Shown in pieces: positions 60,574 to 64,000 of a stretch of 64,000 nucleotides of DNA. The translations under genes and the position numbers were made by a program. Source of the stretch: Brevundimonas sp. (GTDB lineage: Bacteria > Pseudomonadota > Alphaproteobacteria > Caulobacterales > Caulobacteraceae); contig NZ_SDZL01000003.1 in NCBI RefSeq assembly GCF_004210735.1, positions 1-64,000 of the forward strand. Direction: 5' to 3'. The notes beneath the pieces are model-generated. The model was given only the letters and a program-made list of their open reading frames with translations, was not told where the DNA came from and ran no database searches. How positions within the stretch are numbered: position 1 is the stretch's first letter; every line of letters starts with the position of its first letter.

Positions 60574-61074
60574 TCAGCCGCCGGTGGCGGCGCCGTCGGT
60601 GACGATCTCTTTCATCGCCGACTGGAGATAGTTCTGGGCGCCCATCAGCTCGATCAGCTTGTGCTGGTTCTCGAGGAAGTCGACGTGTTCCTCGGTGTCG
60701 GCCAGGATCTTCATCAGCAGGTCGCGGCTGACATAATCGCGAGCCGCCTCGCACTGGGTGACAGCGTCGCGGGTGGTGGCGCGGCTGTCGATTTCCAACT
60801 GCAGGTCGGCGCCCAGGCATTCGATGGGGTCTTCGCCGACCTTGAGCTTGTGCAGGTCCTGCAGGTTCGGCAGGCCGTCAAGGAACAGGATGCGCTTGAT
60901 GAGCATGTCGGCGTGTTTCATCTCGCCGATCGACTCTTCATAGATGACGTTGCCGAGATGGGTCAGACCCCAGCTCTCGAACATGCGGGCATGCAGGAAA
61001 TACTGGTTCACCGCCGTCAGTTCGTTCGTCAGAACGGCGTTGAGGGTGCGGATGATCGCGGGATCGCCCTTCAT
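60574..61074 (-). CDS. bfr: Bacterioferritin
   Basis: MKGDPAIIRTLNAVLTNELTAVNQYFLHARMFESWGLTHLGNVIYEESIGEMKHADMLIKRILFLDGLPNLQ. Confidence 0.97.
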   Translation of the reverse strand: MKGDPAIIRTLNAVLTNELTAVNQYFLHARMFESWGLTHLGNVIYEESIGEMKHADMLIKRILFLDGLPNLQDLHKLKVGEDPIECLGADLQLEIDSRATTRDAVTQCEAARDYVSRDLLMKILADTEEHVDFLENQHKLIELMGAQNYLQSAMKEIVTDGAATGG

Positions 61075-61220
61075 GGCGGTGGTCCTTCAGCCCGGCGGCG
61101 GAATCGTCCCGTCGCTCATGCGAAGACTTCTACCATAGCGAAAACGACGTTTGGGCTGTTGAGAGCGTTTATCAGCACATTGATAGTGCGAGTGAATTTC
61201 GCCCAATCGTCTGGACGGCG

Positions 61221-61406
61221 CTACTCTGCGGCGAGGGCGAAGGCCTGGCGGCTTTCCTGGATCATCTCACGCATTTCGCAGACGCATTTGGCGCATTGGG
61301 CCGAACAGGCGTTGTGGGCGAACACTTCGCGCGGGCGGGTAGCGCCCGCCTCGATGGCGAGGGCGACGTCACGCTGGCGAAGACCATTGCAGTTGCAGAC
61401 GTACAC
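61221..61406 (-). CDS. bfd: Bacterioferritin-associated ferredoxin ((2Fe-2S)-binding)
   Basis: VYVCNCNGLRQRDVALAIEAGATRPREVFAHNACSAQCAKCVCEMREMI; GTG start. Confidence 0.9.
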   Translation of the reverse strand: MYVCNCNGLRQRDVALAIEAGATRPREVFAHNACSAQCAKCVCEMREMIQESRQAFALAAE

Positions 61407-61431
61407 GAGAGACCAGACCGGTTTACCGCGA

Positions 61432-61446
61432 TGAGAATGGTTCTCT
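61432..61446 (-). promoter_or_regulatory. Candidate Fur box upstream of bfd
   Basis: TGAGAATgGTTCTCT, palindrome GAGAA-tgg-TTCTC, 26 bp upstream of the bfd start. Confidence 0.55.
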
Positions 61447-61530
61447 GTAGCAGGGACTTTAAGGCGATTGCAAGTCGTTCGCATGCGCTGCGACATTGAC
61501 GACGAGGCGCGGGCGCGGCAGGGCGGGGGC

Positions 61531-62187
61531 ATGGCCAAGACTCCGACCGTTCCCGCCCGTCCGCCCAGCCGGCTGTACCTGATCACGCCGTCGGCCATTC
61601 CCGACCTGGACGCCTTCGCAGGGCAGCTGGAGGCGGCGCTGGGCGCGGGCGACGTCGCGGCGTTGCAGATCCGGCTGAAACCCGCCGACGACGCGGCCAT
61701 TCGCGCGGCGGTGGCCCGACTGGGTCCGATCGCGCGGGCGCACGATGTGGCGTTGATCCTGAACGACCGGCCGGACCTGGCCCGCGAGACGGGCTGCGAC
61801 GGGGTGCATGTGGGACAGGATGACGTCTCGGTCGCCGAGGCGCGGCGGATCATGGGGCCCGACGCCATGGTCGGCGCGACCTGTCACGACAGCCGCCACC
61901 TGGCCATGGACACGGCCGAAGCGGGCGCGGACTACGTCGCCTTCGGCGCCTTCTTCCCGACCGACACCAAGGAGACGACGCATCGGCCCGAGCCGGAAAT
62001 CCTGAGCATCTGGCAGGAGACGATGGAGACGCCCTGCGTCGCCATCGGCGGGATTACGGTCGAGACGGCGGGGGCGCTGGCCCGCGCGGGGGCCGACTTT
62101 ATCGCCGTCAGCGCCGGCGTCTGGAGCCATCCGGACGGCCCGGCCGCCGCCGTCCGCGCCTTCAACCAGACGTTAGCGGAGAGCTAG
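61531..62187 (+). CDS. thiE: Thiamine phosphate synthase (ThiE)
   Basis: [13 protein letters not shown]...[11 protein letters not shown]...[24 protein letters not shown]...[33 protein letters not shown]...AIGGITVE. Confidence 0.9.
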   Translation: MAKTPTVPARPPSRLYLITPSAIPDLDAFAGQLEAALGAGDVAALQIRLKPADDAAIRAAVARLGPIARAHDVALILNDRPDLARETGCDGVHVGQDDVSVAEARRIMGPDAMVGATCHDSRHLAMDTAEAGADYVAFGAFFPTDTKETTHRPEPEILSIWQETMETPCVAIGGITVETAGALARAGADFIAVSAGVWSHPDGPAAAVRAFNQTLAES

Positions 62188-62258
62188 GCTCTCTTCAGCG
62201 GATGTTAAATTGCGGGGATTAGGGCTTCAGGGGCAGAATTTCGAGTTTCGAGCCCTCC

Positions 62259-63950
62259 ATGCCTGTCAGTCGCGCCTTTGAGCAGAGCCCGCAGCCGGCC
62301 CCGGCCGGCGTTCGCGCGCCCCGCGTGACGACGGCGCCGCGGTCAAGCGCGTCCGTCTTCCTCGCCGAACCTCTGGTTCCCATGCTGACGGCCGTGGGCG
62401 TCGCTGTGCTGGTGGTGCTGTGCATCGCCTTCGCCCGGTCCTCGGGACTGGTGGCGGCGCTGTGGGGCGCGGGCGGGGTGGCCGTTGCGGTCTGGCTGAG
62501 GAACGGCCGAGGCGTGGCCTATGACTGGTGTTTCGGCGCCCTGGTGGCGACGGGAATCCTGGCCGGCGAGTTCATGGTGGGCAATCCGCCCCTGCTGTCC
62601 GTCATCTTCACCGCAGCCAATATGCTGGAGATCGTCGGCGCCGTGCTGCTGGCAAGGCGGTTCGCGCCGACGCTTAATCTGGCCAGTGTCGAGGGCGTTG
62701 GGCGGTTCCTGCTGAGCGCCGCTGTGATCGCGCCGCTGCCGCCGGCCATACTGACGGCGTTGGCGCTGAATTTCCTCAATGGCGAGCCAATACTGGAGGC
62801 CTTCCAGACTTGGTGGTTCGGCCATGCGCTGGGGATTGCAGTGCTGGGGACCTTTGGTCTGGCGCTGACGCGGCGGCATCTGCTGGCGATGCGCAAGCCG
62901 TGGCGGATTCTTGAGGGTGTCGTCCTGTTGGGCATGCTGGCGGCCGCCTGTGTGGTCATCTTCTGCGGCCAGTCGACGCCGGTCAGCTTTATGGTGCTGC
63001 CGCTGTTGATCCTGATTGCTGTGCGGTTCCGGGTCCTGGGCACGGCGGCGGCCATAGTCGTGATCGCGGTGCTGGCCATCGGCGGGGCCATGGGAGGAGC
63101 CGGTCCGTACGCCGATGTAGGCGGCACGGGCGGCGAGCGGGCTCTGCTGGCGCAGCTGCTGGTGTTGTTCGGATATCTGCCGATCCTGCTGGTCGCCGCC
63201 TTGCTGGAGGAACGCGACCGGTTCGCCGAGCGCGCCCGGATGGGCCAGGCGCGGGCTGAACGGGCGTCGGAGGCCAAGTCGCGACTGCTGGCCAACGTGG
63301 CGCACGAGATCAAGAGCCCCATCGGGGGGGTTATCGGCATCGGCGACCTGTGGGTCGGTGGCCAACTGGGCGCGACGACGGCGACCCAGATCGAGATGGG
63401 CGAACTGATGGTCAAGACCGCCCGCCAGGTAGAGGCGTTGGCGCACGATCTGCTGGACGTGGCGCGGGCCGAGTCCGGGGCGGTGAAGGTCGAATTGCGG
63501 CCCACGGACGTGGCGGGTCTGCTGGAGGATGTGCGGCGATCGACGCTGCTGCGCCCGGAAGTGGCGGGCATGCGGGTCGAACTGGACTGCGAAGGCGATG
63601 GGCTGATCGCCATGGCCGATTCCCAGCGACTGGTGCAGGTGCTGGGCAATCTGGCGACCAATGCGGCCAAATACGCCAGCGAGGGCGGGATGATCCGGTT
63701 CCGGGCGCTGCGCGTCTATGACGCCGTGCGGATCGAGGTGATCGACAAGGGGCCGGGCCTGAGCGCGGACAAGCAGGCGCAACTGTTCGAGCCGTTCAAC
63801 CGACTTGGCCTGGAACGCTCGGCGATCGAGGGACACGGCATCGGTCTGGCGCTGGCCAAGCGGCTGACGGAACTGCAGGGCGGATCCATCGGCGTGATGT
63901 CCGAGCCGGGCGAGGGCGCGACGTTCTGGATCGAGCTGCCGCTGGCCTGA
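62259..63950 (+). CDS. Sensor histidine kinase with N-terminal MASE1-like membrane domain
   Basis: N-terminal 8-TM segment; NVAHEIKSPIGGVIGIGDL H-box; GNLATNAAKYASEG N-box; VIDKGPGLSADKQAQLFEPF; GHGIGLALAKRL. Confidence 0.9.
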   Translation: MPVSRAFEQSPQPAPAGVRAPRVTTAPRSSASVFLAEPLVPMLTAVGVAVLVVLCIAFARSSGLVAALWGAGGVAVAVWLRNGRGVAYDWCFGALVATGILAGEFMVGNPPLLSVIFTAANMLEIVGAVLLARRFAPTLNLASVEGVGRFLLSAAVIAPLPPAILTALALNFLNGEPILEAFQTWWFGHALGIAVLGTFGLALTRRHLLAMRKPWRILEGVVLLGMLAAACVVIFCGQSTPVSFMVLPLLILIAVRFRVLGTAAAIVVIAVLAIGGAMGGAGPYADVGGTGGERALLAQLLVLFGYLPILLVAALLEERDRFAERARMGQARAERASEAKSRLLANVAHEIKSPIGGVIGIGDLWVGGQLGATTATQIEMGELMVKTARQVEALAHDLLDVARAESGAVKVELRPTDVAGLLEDVRRSTLLRPEVAGMRVELDCEGDGLIAMADSQRLVQVLGNLATNAAKYASEGGMIRFRALRVYDAVRIEVIDKGPGLSADKQAQLFEPFNRLGLERSAIEGHGIGLALAKRLTELQGGSIGVMSEPGEGATFWIELPLA

Positions 63951-64000
63951 TATCGTCGGCCGAGGCCCTTGCCGTGCGACGAAAGCGGGTCGAAGCTGGC

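Noticed and set aside
60508-61434. 308-aa plus-strand ORF over bfr and bfd
   Set aside because: Antisense to clearly recognisable bfr (60574-61074) and bfd (61221-61406).

Overview
GC-rich alphaproteobacterial chromosome window, probably Caulobacterales and Brevundimonas-like. That assignment is inferred from gene content: an hfs-type holdfast locus, paired DUF2336 proteins and a CtrA-type half-site. Most of the window is ordinary housekeeping sequence: gor, pckG, nadK, feoAB, topA-dprA-plsY-pyrC-pyrB, ruvX, gatCAB, amtB, rpmE, efp, suhB, bfr/bfd, thiE, an RND efflux pair, tRNA-Thr(TGT) and tRNA-Ser(GCT). Four things stand out. (1) A DUF559 (Vsr/PD-(D/E)XK-like) nuclease ORF between gatA and gatB is enclosed by ~70-bp terminal inverted repeats made of nested hairpins. 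At least six ORF-less ~150-bp palindromic elements in the window share the same architecture: outer arm, variable inner stem-loop, conserved GATGAGGGG-type core, spacer, mirror image. They sit almost exclusively at gene 3' ends. This looks like a nuclease-linked family of small mobile palindromic elements. (2) Three intergenic sites carry 3 x 9-bp tandem repeats running into a T-tract. Two of them are near-identical (AGTGCACAT)3 copies 11.5 kb apart, both between convergent genes. (3) A surface-lipoprotein / Slam (DUF560) pair lies at the left edge, with a CCT/CCG trinucleotide polyproline tract. (4) A holdfast locus has a compact, rearranged layout. Long antisense ORFs in the supplied track are mostly GC-driven artefacts.
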